This document shows positions 26,498-36,793 of a stretch of DNA of 42,421 nt, piece by piece. A program made the position numbers and the translations under genes. Below the pieces are notes generated by a model. The model did not search any database. It was not told the origin of the DNA and saw only the letters and a program-made list of their open reading frames with translations. Where the stretch lies: contig JAUVDN010000009.1 in assembly GCA_030595325.1 (NCBI GenBank), positions 1-42,421 of the forward strand. The letters run 5' to 3'. Source of the stretch: Gammaproteobacteria bacterium. Its GTDB lineage: Bacteria > Pseudomonadota > Gammaproteobacteria > SZUA-229. Positions within the stretch are counted from its first letter, which is position 1. Each line of letters opens with the position of its first letter.

Positions 26498-27550
26498 ATG
26501 AAAACGCGAGAATTCCATTACCAGCTACCTGATGAACTAATTGCACAGAAACCCTGTGACGTCCGTTCACAGAGCCGCTTATTACATTACTCTCGTGCTA
26601 ATCAATCTATAAATCACTTCCAGTTTAATAACATTGTTGACCTTATTCAGGCCGATGATCTACTGGTATTTAATAATACCCGGGTGATTCCAGCGCGAAT
26701 ATATGGCTTTAAAGAAACCGGTGGCAAGGTTGAAATACTAGTCGAACGTCTAACGTCTGAAAGTAGGTGTTTGGCACACATCAGAGCCAGTAAAACCCCT
26801 AAAACTGGTAATAAAATCACGCTGTGTAAGAATGACTCTGATCTATCTAATGCCGAGACTACCGAATTTAGTCTGACTGTAGAAGGTCGTGAAGGTGACT
26901 TATTCATTCTTAACAACGAGTCAGGAACTAACATTGCTGACATCATGGAAAGTGTTGGCCACATGCCGCTACCGCCTTACATAGAACGTGAAGACAGTGT
27001 CGACGATTTTTCACGCTATCAGACCGTATATGGCAAAGTACCCGGTGCGGTAGCTGCACCAACTGCAGGTTTGCATTTTGATGATGATTTGCTCAATCAA
27101 TTGAGCAATAAAGGAGTGGATTCAGCATTTGTAACATTACATGTCGGTGCCGGCACGTTTCAGCCGGTTCGCAGTGATCTGATTGAAGATCATGTCATGC
27201 ATTATGAGTATCTCGAAGTGCCGCAGGAAACTGTGGACAAATGTGAGCAAACAAGACAAAGAGGCGGCCGAATTATCGCTGTTGGTACAACAACAGTGCG
27301 TTCATTGGAAACGGCTTCACAAAGCGGTGAACTTAAACGTTTTAGCGGTGAAACAGATATTTTTATATATCCGGGTTATCAGTTTAAAAGCATTGACGCC
27401 TTAATAACTAATTTCCATCTGCCAGAATCCACGCTGCTCATGTTAATCAGCGCCTTTGCTGGTAAAGAAGAGATGCTGCGCTGTTACAAAGAGGCGGTGA
27501 GCAAACAATATCGTTTCTTCAGTTATGGCGACGCTATGTTCATTTCATGA
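26498..27550 (+). CDS. queA: S-adenosylmethionine:tRNA ribosyltransferase-isomerase QueA
   Basis: 350 aa. It transfers and rearranges the ribose of SAM onto preQ1 at tRNA position 34, giving epoxyqueuosine. Typical blocks are FHYQLPDELIAQKP (6-19), NNTRVIPARIYGFKETGGKVEILVERL (59-85), PLPPYI, YGKVPGAVAAPTAGLHF and HVGAGTFQPVR. All are intact, and the length is normal. tgt follows at 85 bp, the common gammaproteobacterial order queA-tgt-yajC-secD-secF. The gap contains a 7-bp tandem array. Confidence 0.96.
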   Translation: MKTREFHYQLPDELIAQKPCDVRSQSRLLHYSRANQSINHFQFNNIVDLIQADDLLVFNNTRVIPARIYGFKETGGKVEILVERLTSESRCLAHIRASKTPKTGNKITLCKNDSDLSNAETTEFSLTVEGREGDLFILNNESGTNIADIMESVGHMPLPPYIEREDSVDDFSRYQTVYGKVPGAVAAPTAGLHFDDDLLNQLSNKGVDSAFVTLHVGAGTFQPVRSDLIEDHVMHYEYLEVPQETVDKCEQTRQRGGRIIAVGTTTVRSLETASQSGELKRFSGETDIFIYPGYQFKSIDALITNFHLPESTLLMLISAFAGKEEMLRCYKEAVSKQYRFFSYGDAMFIS

Positions 27551-27553
27551 ACA

Positions 27554-28754
<1,201 letters not shown>

Positions 28755-28920
28755 AACACCCGCTACCGTCTGATATTTCAAAGCCCTCAGTCACATAGAA
28801 ATTTAGGATGAAGGTAGTCGTGAGTTAAAACCCTCGCTTCATTCCACGCCCAAAGGGAGAGGGTGAAAACAGTTAATCCGCAAAACCCAATAAAAATCAC
28901 TGAATCACCTCTATATGTGG

Positions 28921-28926
28921 CATAAT
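28921..28926 (+). promoter_or_regulatory. Possible -10 element before yajC
   Basis: cataat follows tgtgg in the 232-bp gap before yajC, a -10-like hexamer with no matching -35. yajC-secD-secF could start here or be read through from tgt. Confidence 0.25.
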
Positions 28927-28986
28927 GTCGCGCCATAAAAGGGCGCAAAAGACATCTTTCTAACATTTGATTTCACGAGGTTTTAC

Positions 28987-29328
28987 ATGAGTTTTTTCAT
29001 TTCTGACGCGATTGCTGAAGCGGGTCCTGCCGCTGCATCATCACCTGATCCATTAGCATCACTGATATTACCTATCGGTCTGGTTGTACTGTTTTACTTC
29101 TTTCTTATACGCCCACAAAGCAAACGTCAGAAAGAGCATAAAAACATGGTCAGTGAGCTGCAAAAAGGTGAAGAAGTGCTTACTTCTGGCGGTATTTTAG
29201 GAAAAGTAACCAGTATTAATGATGACTTTATTACGCTTGAAATTGCCAAAGAAACTGCATTGACCATACAGAAAAGTGCAGTGCAGACAATTATGCCTAA
29301 AGGCACGATTAAAGATCAAAAATCTTAA
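28987..29328 (+). CDS. yajC: Preprotein translocase subunit YajC
   Basis: 113 aa, the usual size. One membrane segment lies at about 23-41 (LASLILPIGLVVLFYFFLI), followed by the signature RPQSKRQKEHKNMVSELQKGEEVLTSGG and a cytoplasmic domain. YajC associates with SecDF-SecYEG and the YidC complex. acgagg lies before the ATG. secD follows 138 bp later on the same strand. Confidence 0.95.
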   Translation: MSFFISDAIAEAGPAAASSPDPLASLILPIGLVVLFYFFLIRPQSKRQKEHKNMVSELQKGEEVLTSGGILGKVTSINDDFITLEIAKETALTIQKSAVQTIMPKGTIKDQKS

Positions 29329-29466
29329 TTGGACAGATTTGTATAGCTAGCGCTTAGATAAACCTTGAAAACAGGGCGTTACGTGAAGCTCTCTGCTATA
29401 TAAGTCTATTCAAAAAGAAAAATAAACAATAATTCATTATAAAAATAAATTTGGGAACACTCAGCC

Positions 29467-31305
29467 ATGCTGAATCAATATCCACTGTGGAAATACATCT
29501 TACTTGTCGTCGTACTATTCTTTGCCAGTCTCTATGCACTGCCAAATCTCTACGGCGAAGATCCGGCGGTTCAAGTTAGTCATCGCACAAAATTTCTAAC
29601 CGCTGATGATCAGCTTATCATCGAACAGAGTGTTAAAAATCTGAAATCGGCAGAACTGGAACAAGGACGGGTATTAGTACGATTTAATGATACTGAAGCT
29701 CAGCTGATTGCTGCAGATGCGCTAAAAGAATCATTGGGGAAACAGTACCTGATCGCATTAAACCTTGCACCTGCAACTCCTGATTGGCTTCGTGCGTTAA
29801 ATGCTGCACCGATGTATCTGGGCCTGGATCTGCGCGGTGGTGTACATTTTCTAATGGAAGTCGATATGGTCGCGGCCATAAAACGTATGGAAGAAAGTTT
29901 GCTGTCTGATATTCGTACCACATTACGTGATGAGAAAATCCGTTACCGTGGTGTTCGTCGTGATGACAATGGTCTACACATAAGTTTCCGTGAATTATCA
30001 CACTTGCAGGAAGCCGCAGAAAAACTTCCACGTATTTTCTCTGAGCTGGTATTTAGAGAGACTGAAGAAACATTAACGATTGATGCTAAGTTGACAGAAG
30101 TTGCCATTCGCAATGAAAAGAAATCGGCATTACAACAAAACATTATTACATTGCGCAACCGTGTTAACGAATTAGGCGTTGCCGAACCCGTTATCCAGCA
30201 ACAAGGTGATTCACGAATAGTGGTTCAGCTTCCTGGTATTCAGGATACTGCCGGTGCTAAAAAGATTCTCGGCGCGACAGCAACACTTGAATTTAGATTG
30301 GCAGAAGGTACACGTGCTGATTGGGAATCCGCAGACAAAACCGGTCGCACACCGCTTAACTCTATCCTTTACCATGAACGTGACGGCAGTCCTGTACTGT
30401 TGAACCGTCGAGTCATCGTTACCGGTGACCAGATTGTCGATGCAGCATCTACCTTTGATAGCCAGAAGGGCACACCAGCAGTATCTATTCGTTTGAACGG
30501 TAAAGGTGCCGACAAGATGGGCGACATAACACGCGATAACATTGGTAATCCAATGGGCGTGGTTTTCATTGAGAATAAAATTGAAACCAAGAAAGTTGGC
30601 GATACCATTACAAAACATCGCTCAACAACGAAAGAAGTTATCAACGTAGCAACCATTCAAGGGCAGTTCAGTTCTCGATTTCAGATTACTGGTCTCGAAT
30701 CACAGGAAGCTCGTGATCTGGCTTTATTACTTCGCGCAGGTTCATTACGTGCACCGGTAGAAATCATCGAAGAACGTACTGTAGGACCTAGCTTAGGTAA
30801 AGATAATATCCAGAAAGGATTTATGTCAGTCATCATCGGCTTCTGTCTGGTACTTGTTTTTATGATGGTTTACTACAAAGGCTTCGGTATCATTGCCAAT
30901 GTCGCATTGACGGCAAACCTGATCATAATCATTGCGGTACTCTCATTATTGCAGGCAACATTAACTTTGCCAGGTATCGCCGGTATCGTATTAACAGTGG
31001 GTATGGCTGTCGATGCTAACGTGCTTATCTTTGAACGGATAAGAGAAGAACTTAAAAATGGTAACTCGCCGCAGGCAAGCATCCATTCTGGTTATGAAAA
31101 AGCGTTCAGTACTATTACCGATGCAAACGTAACCACATTGATTGCTGCTATCGTACTATTTAGTTTAGGCACTGGCCCGATCAAGGGTTTTGCAATCACA
31201 TTGAGCATCGGTATTTTAACGTCTATGTTTACCGCCATCGTCGGTACACGAGCAATCGTGAACTTGCTGTACGGTAACCGTGATATTAAAAAACTGTCTA
31301 TATAA
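29467..31305 (+). CDS. secD: Protein translocase subunit SecD
   Basis: 612 aa. SecD with SecF uses the proton gradient to pull proteins out of the Sec channel on the periplasmic side. The N-terminal membrane helix (about 8-26) is followed by the periplasmic P1 domain (LGLDLRGGVHFLMEV near 118-132 and NRVNELGVAEPVIQQQG near 230-246). The last 160 residues hold the five-helix RND-type membrane bundle with GMAVDANVLIFERIREEL. Length and motifs are normal, with no gap. Confidence 0.97.
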   Translation: MLNQYPLWKYILLVVVLFFASLYALPNLYGEDPAVQVSHRTKFLTADDQLIIEQSVKNLKSAELEQGRVLVRFNDTEAQLIAADALKESLGKQYLIALNLAPATPDWLRALNAAPMYLGLDLRGGVHFLMEVDMVAAIKRMEESLLSDIRTTLRDEKIRYRGVRRDDNGLHISFRELSHLQEAAEKLPRIFSELVFRETEETLTIDAKLTEVAIRNEKKSALQQNIITLRNRVNELGVAEPVIQQQGDSRIVVQLPGIQDTAGAKKILGATATLEFRLAEGTRADWESADKTGRTPLNSILYHERDGSPVLLNRRVIVTGDQIVDAASTFDSQKGTPAVSIRLNGKGADKMGDITRDNIGNPMGVVFIENKIETKKVGDTITKHRSTTKEVINVATIQGQFSSRFQITGLESQEARDLALLLRAGSLRAPVEIIEERTVGPSLGKDNIQKGFMSVIIGFCLVLVFMMVYYKGFGIIANVALTANLIIIIAVLSLLQATLTLPGIAGIVLTVGMAVDANVLIFERIREELKNGNSPQASIHSGYEKAFSTITDANVTTLIAAIVLFSLGTGPIKGFAITLSIGILTSMFTAIVGTRAIVNLLYGNRDIKKLSI

Positions 31306-31376
31306 TTAAAACAAATTAAAGCAATAATTTACTAATAATATTTTACTGCTCATATAAGAAAACTTAGGTACGCAAC

Positions 31377-32318
31377 ATGTCACATACACAGCCCGTCAAT
31401 AAAGCCATGATTAATTTTATGAGCAAAAGAAAAATCGCAATGGTTTTTTCTTTGATATTAATTTCAATCTCAATAGGCAGTCTGGTCACTAAAGGGTTAA
31501 ACCTCGGTATCGATTTTACTGGCGGTTACCTTATCGAAGCTGGTTATCAGAATGATGTAGACCTTGATAAGGTTAGAACGGCATTAGCAAACGCCGATTT
31601 CAAAGATGCACAGGTACAAAACTTTGGTTCATCAAAAGACATTATCGTGCGTATTGCACCACGTGCTGACATAAACAAAGCCACCATCGCTGATAATGTG
31701 CTTAGTGTGTTAACCAGCACCTCTGATCAAGTCGTAGAGATGCGTCGTGTTGAGTTTGTTGGCCCACAAGTGGGTGATGAACTACGTGATGATGGTGGTA
31801 TTGCATTACTGGTTGCACTTGGCTGTATTCTTATCTACATTAGCCTTCGCTTCCAGATGAAGTCAGCGGTAGGCGCCATTCTTGCGTTAGTACACGACGT
31901 AATTATTACCATCGGTTTTTTCTCACTAATACAGATGGAATTTGACCTGTCTGTACTAGCGTCCATTCTTGCTGTAATCGGTTATTCGCTAAACGATACG
32001 GTTGTTGTACTGGATCGTATCCGTGAAACATTCAGAAGTGTGCGTAAGACCTCTGCTGAAGATATATTAAATATGTCAATCAACCAGACCTTGTCACGTA
32101 CTATCGTTACATCGCTAACAACATTATTAGTATTGTTCGCACTGTTCTTCTTTGGCGGAGAGATAATTCACGGATTCGCAATGGCATTAATCGTTGGTGT
32201 GATTATCGGTACCTACTCATCAATCTATATTGCGAGCAGCACATTGATGATGATGAATATCCACAAGCAGGATTTTCTTGTTGTAGCTAAAGAAGAGGTT
32301 GTCGACGACGCACCATAG
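31377..32318 (+). CDS. secF: Protein translocase subunit SecF
   Basis: 313 aa, six membrane segments expected. GIDFTGG lies at 44-50 after the first helix, VEFVGPQVGDELR near the end of the periplasmic domain, and the second half has VIGYSLNDTVVVLDRIRE and TLSRTIVTSLTTLL, the family blocks. The gene starts 72 bp after secD. The stop is followed by an inverted pair of REP-like units. Confidence 0.97.
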   Translation: MSHTQPVNKAMINFMSKRKIAMVFSLILISISIGSLVTKGLNLGIDFTGGYLIEAGYQNDVDLDKVRTALANADFKDAQVQNFGSSKDIIVRIAPRADINKATIADNVLSVLTSTSDQVVEMRRVEFVGPQVGDELRDDGGIALLVALGCILIYISLRFQMKSAVGAILALVHDVIITIGFFSLIQMEFDLSVLASILAVIGYSLNDTVVVLDRIRETFRSVRKTSAEDILNMSINQTLSRTIVTSLTTLLVLFALFFFGGEIIHGFAMALIVGVIIGTYSSIYIASSTLMMMNIHKQDFLVVAKEEVVDDAP

Positions 32319-32325
32319 AAATAGC

Positions 32326-32424
32326 GTAGGAACGGACTGCTTTTATAGAGCTGTGTTCCGCGATTGATACTATATGTTAACCACATCGCGGAATACTGTT
32401 TTATTGAAAGAGGTCCGCTCCTAC
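32326..32424. repeat. Inverted pair of REP-like units (BIME-like)
   Basis: Unit 1, 32326-32363, begins gtaggaacgga and ends ttccgcga. Unit 2, 32386-32424, is the reverse layout, beginning tcgcggaat and ending ccgctcctac. Their orientation is opposite, with 22 bp between them. They fill the gap between convergent secF and sco genes and could end both transcripts. Confidence 0.8.
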
Positions 32425-32426
32425 AG

Positions 32427-33131
32427 TTAATTACTTAGATTAACAATCGTCTGAAAATCTTTAAGAATTATTTTCGGATCATGTGGTGGATTAAAGAATG
32501 CCACAAGTTTGCCTTCGGGATTAAGCAGTAATAACGAAGAGCTGTGATCAACGACATAACTCTCTAAACTCTCTGAACCTTCTTCAGCGGCCATCTTCAT
32601 GTATGCCACGCTCATCTGTAGCGTGAGTGCTTTAATCAGACCTTCATCACCGGTTACACCGATAAAATCTTTATCGAAGTACTGTACGTAGTCACTCAGC
32701 ATTTCTACTTTATCTCGTTCAGGATCAACGGATACAAATATTACCTGTGGAAAAATATGATTAATTTCTGTCGCTGCCTTTTTAGCTTGCGCAACAGCAC
32801 CCATCGTTACCGGGCAAACATCAGGGCAATTCGTGTAACCGAAAAATAACAGACTCCAGTGTCCCGTTAAGTCTTGCAGAGTAAAAGGGGTGTCGTTGTC
32901 TTTCGTCAGGGCAGGTACCGAAACTTTACGAGCGGGTGAAATAATAGCACCTTGAATTGGAGAAAAACGTTTTCTTGCTTCAGCAATCTCGGCCTTCTTG
33001 GCTGCTTCTCTGGTAGCTTCCTTGGCGTTATCTATAGCATTACCACCCTGTTGCAGTGTCGATAACCAAAAACCTGCTGACATCGCCACCACAGCAGCGA
33101 CAACTACAATACTCTTGTTCTTTAATGACAT
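32427..33131 (-). CDS. sco: SCO1/SenC family copper chaperone
   Basis: 234 aa, thioredoxin-like copper protein that loads CuA of the oxidase. One membrane segment (about 8-25) is followed by a helical linker and the Sco domain. The copper site is CPDVCP (Cys102, Cys106) and His196 in VVDHSSSL, complete. SVDPERD near 134-140 is also typical. It is the last gene of the minus-strand cox assembly operon, 48 bp after ctaB. The gene is one of two Sco-like genes here; the other (35196-35849) has lost the His. Confidence 0.95.
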   Translation of the reverse strand: MSLKNKSIVVVAAVVAMSAGFWLSTLQQGGNAIDNAKEATREAAKKAEIAEARKRFSPIQGAIISPARKVSVPALTKDNDTPFTLQDLTGHWSLLFFGYTNCPDVCPVTMGAVAQAKKAATEINHIFPQVIFVSVDPERDKVEMLSDYVQYFDKDFIGVTGDEGLIKALTLQMSVAYMKMAAEEGSESLESYVVDHSSSLLLLNPEGKLVAFFNPPHDPKIILKDFQTIVNLSN

Positions 33132-33179
33132 GATTGCTCTATAGAGATACGTTTAATAATAAGTAACTACTTGTAACGA

Positions 33180-34139
33180 CTATTTGTAACAGCTGTACTG
33201 CAAGGTGTTACATAATAACTGGCTGACTTCACCGGCAAAGTAATGATCAATCACCATCGCTATAAACAGCAGCATCAAATAATTAATCGAATAAACAAAT
33301 GTTGATATCGCGGCGTTCGCACGTGAACTAAACATTAGCATGAACACTTTGTAGAAAAAGAAGAGGCCAAGTAATACTGCTGATACCAGGTAGAATTCAC
33401 CACGCATATAAGCCAGGTAAGGCAGCAGCGTCACCATGAACATTAAAATGGTATAACCCAAAATCGAATATTTGGTGAACTCTATACCATGTGTCACAGG
33501 TAGCATGGGCAGGTTAACTTTTGCGTAATCATCACGACGATGGATTGCTAAAGCCCAGAAGTGCGGGGGCGTCCAGGTGTAGATGATAAGCACTAATAGC
33601 AAACCATGCGGGTCTATCGTACCAGTAACTGAGACCCAGCCAAGTAAGGGTGGGGTAGCACCCGCTAATCCACCAATCACGATATTTTGCGGTGTAGCCT
33701 TCTTGAGATACATGGTATAAACGACCGCGTAGCCGATCATACTGGCAAAGGTAAGAACCGCTGTTAATACGTTGATCCAGGCAGTTAAAACAAAGACAGA
33801 GGCTACAGCCATCATTACCGCAAAGATAAAAGCATTCTGCTGACTGACGCGGCCTTGCGGCAACGGACGATTTTCAGTACGCGCCATACGTGAATCACTT
33901 TCTCTTTCTACGATCTGATTAATCGCTGCGCCAGCTGCAGAGCCAAGCCCGATACCGAGCGTAGACATAATTAATATAAATAATGATATCTCACCGGGTG
34001 GACTTGCCAGAACCACACCAACAACAGAAGTTAACAACAATAGTGCAACAACTTTTGGTTTGCACAAATCAAAGTAATCACGCCACGTAGCTTTTCTAGC
34101 AGTGGTTTTTTCAATTTTATTATTCGTTTTAGTATTCAT
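33180..34139 (-). CDS. ctaB: Protoheme IX farnesyltransferase (heme o synthase)
   Basis: 319 aa. Puts a farnesyl group on heme b to make heme o. The first Asp-rich prenyl-binding block is NQIVERESDSRMARTENRPLP (74-94). The second block lies near IHRRDDYAKVNLPMLP. About nine membrane helices are expected. The gene lies 62 bp after ctaA, whose product is the next enzyme in heme a synthesis. Known elsewhere as cyoE or cox10; ctaB is used because it belongs to a cox cluster. Confidence 0.95.
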   Translation of the reverse strand: MNTKTNNKIEKTTARKATWRDYFDLCKPKVVALLLLTSVVGVVLASPPGEISLFILIMSTLGIGLGSAAGAAINQIVERESDSRMARTENRPLPQGRVSQQNAFIFAVMMAVASVFVLTAWINVLTAVLTFASMIGYAVVYTMYLKKATPQNIVIGGLAGATPPLLGWVSVTGTIDPHGLLLVLIIYTWTPPHFWALAIHRRDDYAKVNLPMLPVTHGIEFTKYSILGYTILMFMVTLLPYLAYMRGEFYLVSAVLLGLFFFYKVFMLMFSSRANAAISTFVYSINYLMLLFIAMVIDHYFAGEVSQLLCNTLQYSCYK

Positions 34140-34201
34140 AATATTTTTTTCTAATTATTGCTTCTAGTCGATGATTTAAATCGTTGCTTCAATTGTTACA
34201 A

Positions 34202-35203
34202 CTATTTTCTTTTTAAGCCCGAATAGTGGACCAGTGTAGCCATACTCATCAGCAGTAAAACTGCGACACCATTATGTGCAACAGCGACGGATAGAGGCAA
34301 TGAAAAAACAACGTTAGAGATACCTAAAGATACTTGCACGGTTAATACCAGCAATAACCATGAGGCAAATTTTTTCCAGCCAGCGACAAACAACTTAAAG
34401 ACTAAGAAAGCCAGATATAGCGTTGTAAGCAATGCGCCCAAACGATGCATCCATTGTATGGTTACTCGTGAAATGTTATCCAGGTGACCACCAAGGTAGC
34501 TCTCAACACCTTCTGTACTAACAGTAAATGCACCAGAAAAATCCAGCGGAGGAATCATCTGCCCCTGACAGGTAGGAAAATCTTCACAGATAATGGCAGC
34601 ATAGTTTGCGCTGGTCCAACCACCGAGTACGATCTGCAGGAACACGATGAGTGTACCTATTAATGCCAACGTACGAATAGGGCTTCCCCAGGCAACCGGG
34701 TTGTTATGCCTGACATTCAAGAACAGCACCAACAATAGGGTCAGCGTGATAAAACCACCAAGCAGATGCCCCATAACGATAATTGGCAGTAGTCCCATGG
34801 TTACTGTCCACATGCCCAGGGCAGCCTGAAAGATAATAATACCGAGCAGGGCATAGGAAAGCATTAAAGGCTGCTCTTTTTTAGCTCGATTGATAAAACC
34901 AATAATCGCTAATGCAACAACCAGCAGACCCAGACTTCCTGCAAAATAACGATGTATCATTTCAGGCCAGGCTTTATCTGCCTCAACAGGCGCATGCGGA
35001 AACGCTTCTGTTGCGGCTTTTATCTCATGCGCTTCTTCTGCTACAGATAAAAAGCCATAACAGCCAGGCCAGTCAGGACAACCTAAGCCAGCGTCGACCA
35101 AACGTGTGTAGGCACCGAGTAGCACTACTGTAAATGCTAGCACTACTGCAATAAAGCTTAGCTTGTAACTCAAACTATTTTTTTGGGATTGAGAATTAGC
35201 CAA
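34202..35203 (-). CDS. ctaA: Heme a synthase (COX15/CtaA)
   Basis: 333 aa, eight membrane helices. Oxidises the methyl group of heme o to the formyl group of heme a. The four conserved His lie at EMIHR (His84), VMGHLL (His146), QWMHRL (His253) and VAHNG (His310). A Cys pair is at 42 and 48, and another at 206 and 212, as in CtaA proteins with redox Cys. The gene overlaps the Sco-like gene upstream by 8 bp, a typical operon coupling. Confidence 0.95.
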   Translation of the reverse strand: MANSQSQKNSLSYKLSFIAVVLAFTVVLLGAYTRLVDAGLGCPDWPGCYGFLSVAEEAHEIKAATEAFPHAPVEADKAWPEMIHRYFAGSLGLLVVALAIIGFINRAKKEQPLMLSYALLGIIIFQAALGMWTVTMGLLPIIVMGHLLGGFITLTLLLVLFLNVRHNNPVAWGSPIRTLALIGTLIVFLQIVLGGWTSANYAAIICEDFPTCQGQMIPPLDFSGAFTVSTEGVESYLGGHLDNISRVTIQWMHRLGALLTTLYLAFLVFKLFVAGWKKFASWLLLVLTVQVSLGISNVVFSLPLSVAVAHNGVAVLLLMSMATLVHYSGLKRK

Positions 35204-35849
35204 TTTGAGACGCCTTCAGTAATTTTTTCAAATCATATAAAAATTCTTTATTTGGCTGATCAACAGTAAAGCGCATCATTACATTACCCATAGGATCCAT
35301 GATGTAAGTCTCATTATTAGTGATACCTGAATCTTCTCTTATGTTTACTCCAAGTGCATCCATAATTTCATCAGTATCGCCGTTAACGTGTATGACATCA
35401 GAATGAGTTGCTTCGATTAATTTAGTTAGTGAATCACCTGCAGGCTGAAGATGAATAAACATACGGCTTAATCGGTGCTGGTTTTTACCTAAGGATGTGT
35501 GTATCTGGCGAACGTCATATAGCCGTGCTTCACATATCTGGTCACAATCTTTTCCTAGAAATGAAATCAAACGCCATTTATAAGTTAATTTATCTCTCGG
35601 TATCAAAATAGCAGATTCGTCTTTTAATTTAAAAGTTTCGATGTGTACAATCGGATTAAGTATTTCACCGTGATTAATATAAGATTTAACATCAACAAAA
35701 AAGAACGTGATGTAGGCTAAGGCAACTGGTGCGATAAAAGCCATGACCACAAACCAGACCGTGTATGGATTTCTTTTTTTACCGGCTAATGAATTATTAG
35801 ATGGCCTTGTATCTGAATTATTTTCTGACATCTTTTCTGTTTCACTCAT
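35196..35849 (-). CDS. Sco-like cytochrome oxidase-associated membrane protein
   Basis: 217 aa. A short cytoplasmic N-terminus is followed by one membrane segment (about 30-52) and a thioredoxin-like domain. It keeps a CX3C pair (Cys102, Cys106, KDCDQICE) at the same spacing as Sco. By alignment around the DPMGN turn, the Sco copper His is replaced by Thr (ITNNETYIMDPMGN), so it may not bind copper like Sco. Such a gene often lies between SURF1 and ctaA in gammaproteobacterial cox loci, with no known function. It overlaps ctaA by 8 bp. An assembly or thiol-reductase role is inference. Confidence 0.85.
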   Translation of the reverse strand: MSETEKMSENNSDTRPSNNSLAGKKRNPYTVWFVVMAFIAPVALAYITFFFVDVKSYINHGEILNPIVHIETFKLKDESAILIPRDKLTYKWRLISFLGKDCDQICEARLYDVRQIHTSLGKNQHRLSRMFIHLQPAGDSLTKLIEATHSDVIHVNGDTDEIMDALGVNIREDSGITNNETYIMDPMGNVMMRFTVDQPNKEFLYDLKKLLKASQIG

Positions 35850-35877
35850 AATTGTATTTCACTTTTAATTTATTCTG

Positions 35878-35908
35878 TAAGAATCGGAATTAACACATTC
35901 CGTTCTTA
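35878..35908. repeat. Hairpin between SURF1 and the Sco-like gene
   Basis: 35878-35890 pairs with 35897-35908, a 12-bp stem with one bulged T and a 6-nt loop. The layout (taagaa-cggaat...attccg-ttctta) recalls a decayed REP-like unit. It lies inside the operon and could affect mRNA stability. Confidence 0.6.
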
Positions 35909-35918
35909 TGTACGCTGG

Positions 35919-36695
35919 CTAACTCTTTTTCTTTTTCGTGTTTACAACAATAAAAATAATAAATAATGCTAGTGACATAGCAAACCACTGGAATGCGTAA
36001 CCATTATTTTTAGCTGAATTAAGATTTAAAACGGGTAAGTCGTATTCGTATACACCTTTAACCGAATCTTTTTTGCTCTCACTTAGCCACACAACCATGT
36101 CGTATAACTCGTATCCTAACATCTTGCTAATTTCATCTAAATCAACGTACTGTAGGACGACCGGCCAACGTTCTGTCTGCTGTACATTTTCTGCCAACAC
36201 TAATGCTCGAGATGGCGGTAAGTCTAACAAACCTTGTAACTCAATAGCTTGGTCGCTTGTTATAATTTCAGGCAGCTGTGCACGCGATTCTCCAAGTTTG
36301 ACGAATCCACGTGCGATTAATACTGCCTTTGAGCCGCTGATTTTTAACGGTGTGTAAACATGGTAACCAACACGACCTTTTAGTGTTTTATTATCGAGCA
36401 AGAAGCTGTGTTGACTATCATACATTCCGCTAAAGTGAACAGGCATATACCTACGATCATCACTCGAAACGGGCAATTCATCTAAGCCAGCCACAGACAA
36501 ATTTTTACGCTGTTCTATCTTTTGCTGTAAAGTATCTTTAAAGTTTGCACGATCCAGTTGCCAATAGCCTAGAGACATCATGGTATACAGAAATACTGCT
36601 GTTATTAAGCTGCTAAATATCCCTGGACTAAATTGGTGCGATGCTATATTCAATGAAAATAAGCGGTACTTCCGAATTGTTTCAATAATATTCAT
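35919..36695 (-). CDS. SURF1 family cytochrome oxidase assembly protein
   Basis: 258 aa with two membrane segments, about 29-49 and 233-252, and a periplasmic domain between. Family blocks are GYWQLDRANFKDTLQQKI (43-60), RYMPVHFSGMYDSQHSFLLDNKTLKGRVGYHVYTPL and VLIARGFVKLG. SURF1 helps to insert heme a into subunit I. First gene of the assembly operon SURF1, Sco-like, ctaA, ctaB, sco. The promoter region (36696-36793) carries an FNR-like box and is shared with the divergent DUF2909 gene. Confidence 0.9.
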   Translation of the reverse strand: MNIIETIRKYRLFSLNIASHQFSPGIFSSLITAVFLYTMMSLGYWQLDRANFKDTLQQKIEQRKNLSVAGLDELPVSSDDRRYMPVHFSGMYDSQHSFLLDNKTLKGRVGYHVYTPLKISGSKAVLIARGFVKLGESRAQLPEIITSDQAIELQGLLDLPPSRALVLAENVQQTERWPVVLQYVDLDEISKMLGYELYDMVVWLSESKKDSVKGVYEYDLPVLNLNSAKNNGYAFQWFAMSLALFIIFIVVNTKKKKS

Positions 36696-36749
36696 CTAAT
36701 CTAGATGGGCTCGCATTTAAACTATGTTTTTAAACAAGGGTTACAATTA

Positions 36750-36763
36750 ATGATTGTAATCAA
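36750..36763. promoter_or_regulatory. FNR/Anr-like box between SURF1 and DUF2909
   Basis: atgattgtaatcaa matches the palindrome TTGAT-N4-ATCAA at nine of ten positions. It lies about 54 bp before the SURF1 start and 30 bp before DUF2909, so it could serve both. The regulator is inferred from the motif alone. Confidence 0.55.
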
Positions 36764-36793
36764 TACATACAAATAAAGTAAATCGGAAAAATC

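Noticed and set aside
28755-28900. Possible terminator or repeat after tgt around a ccctc/gaggg pair
   Set aside because: Only six pairs with a loop of more than 20 nt and no T run.
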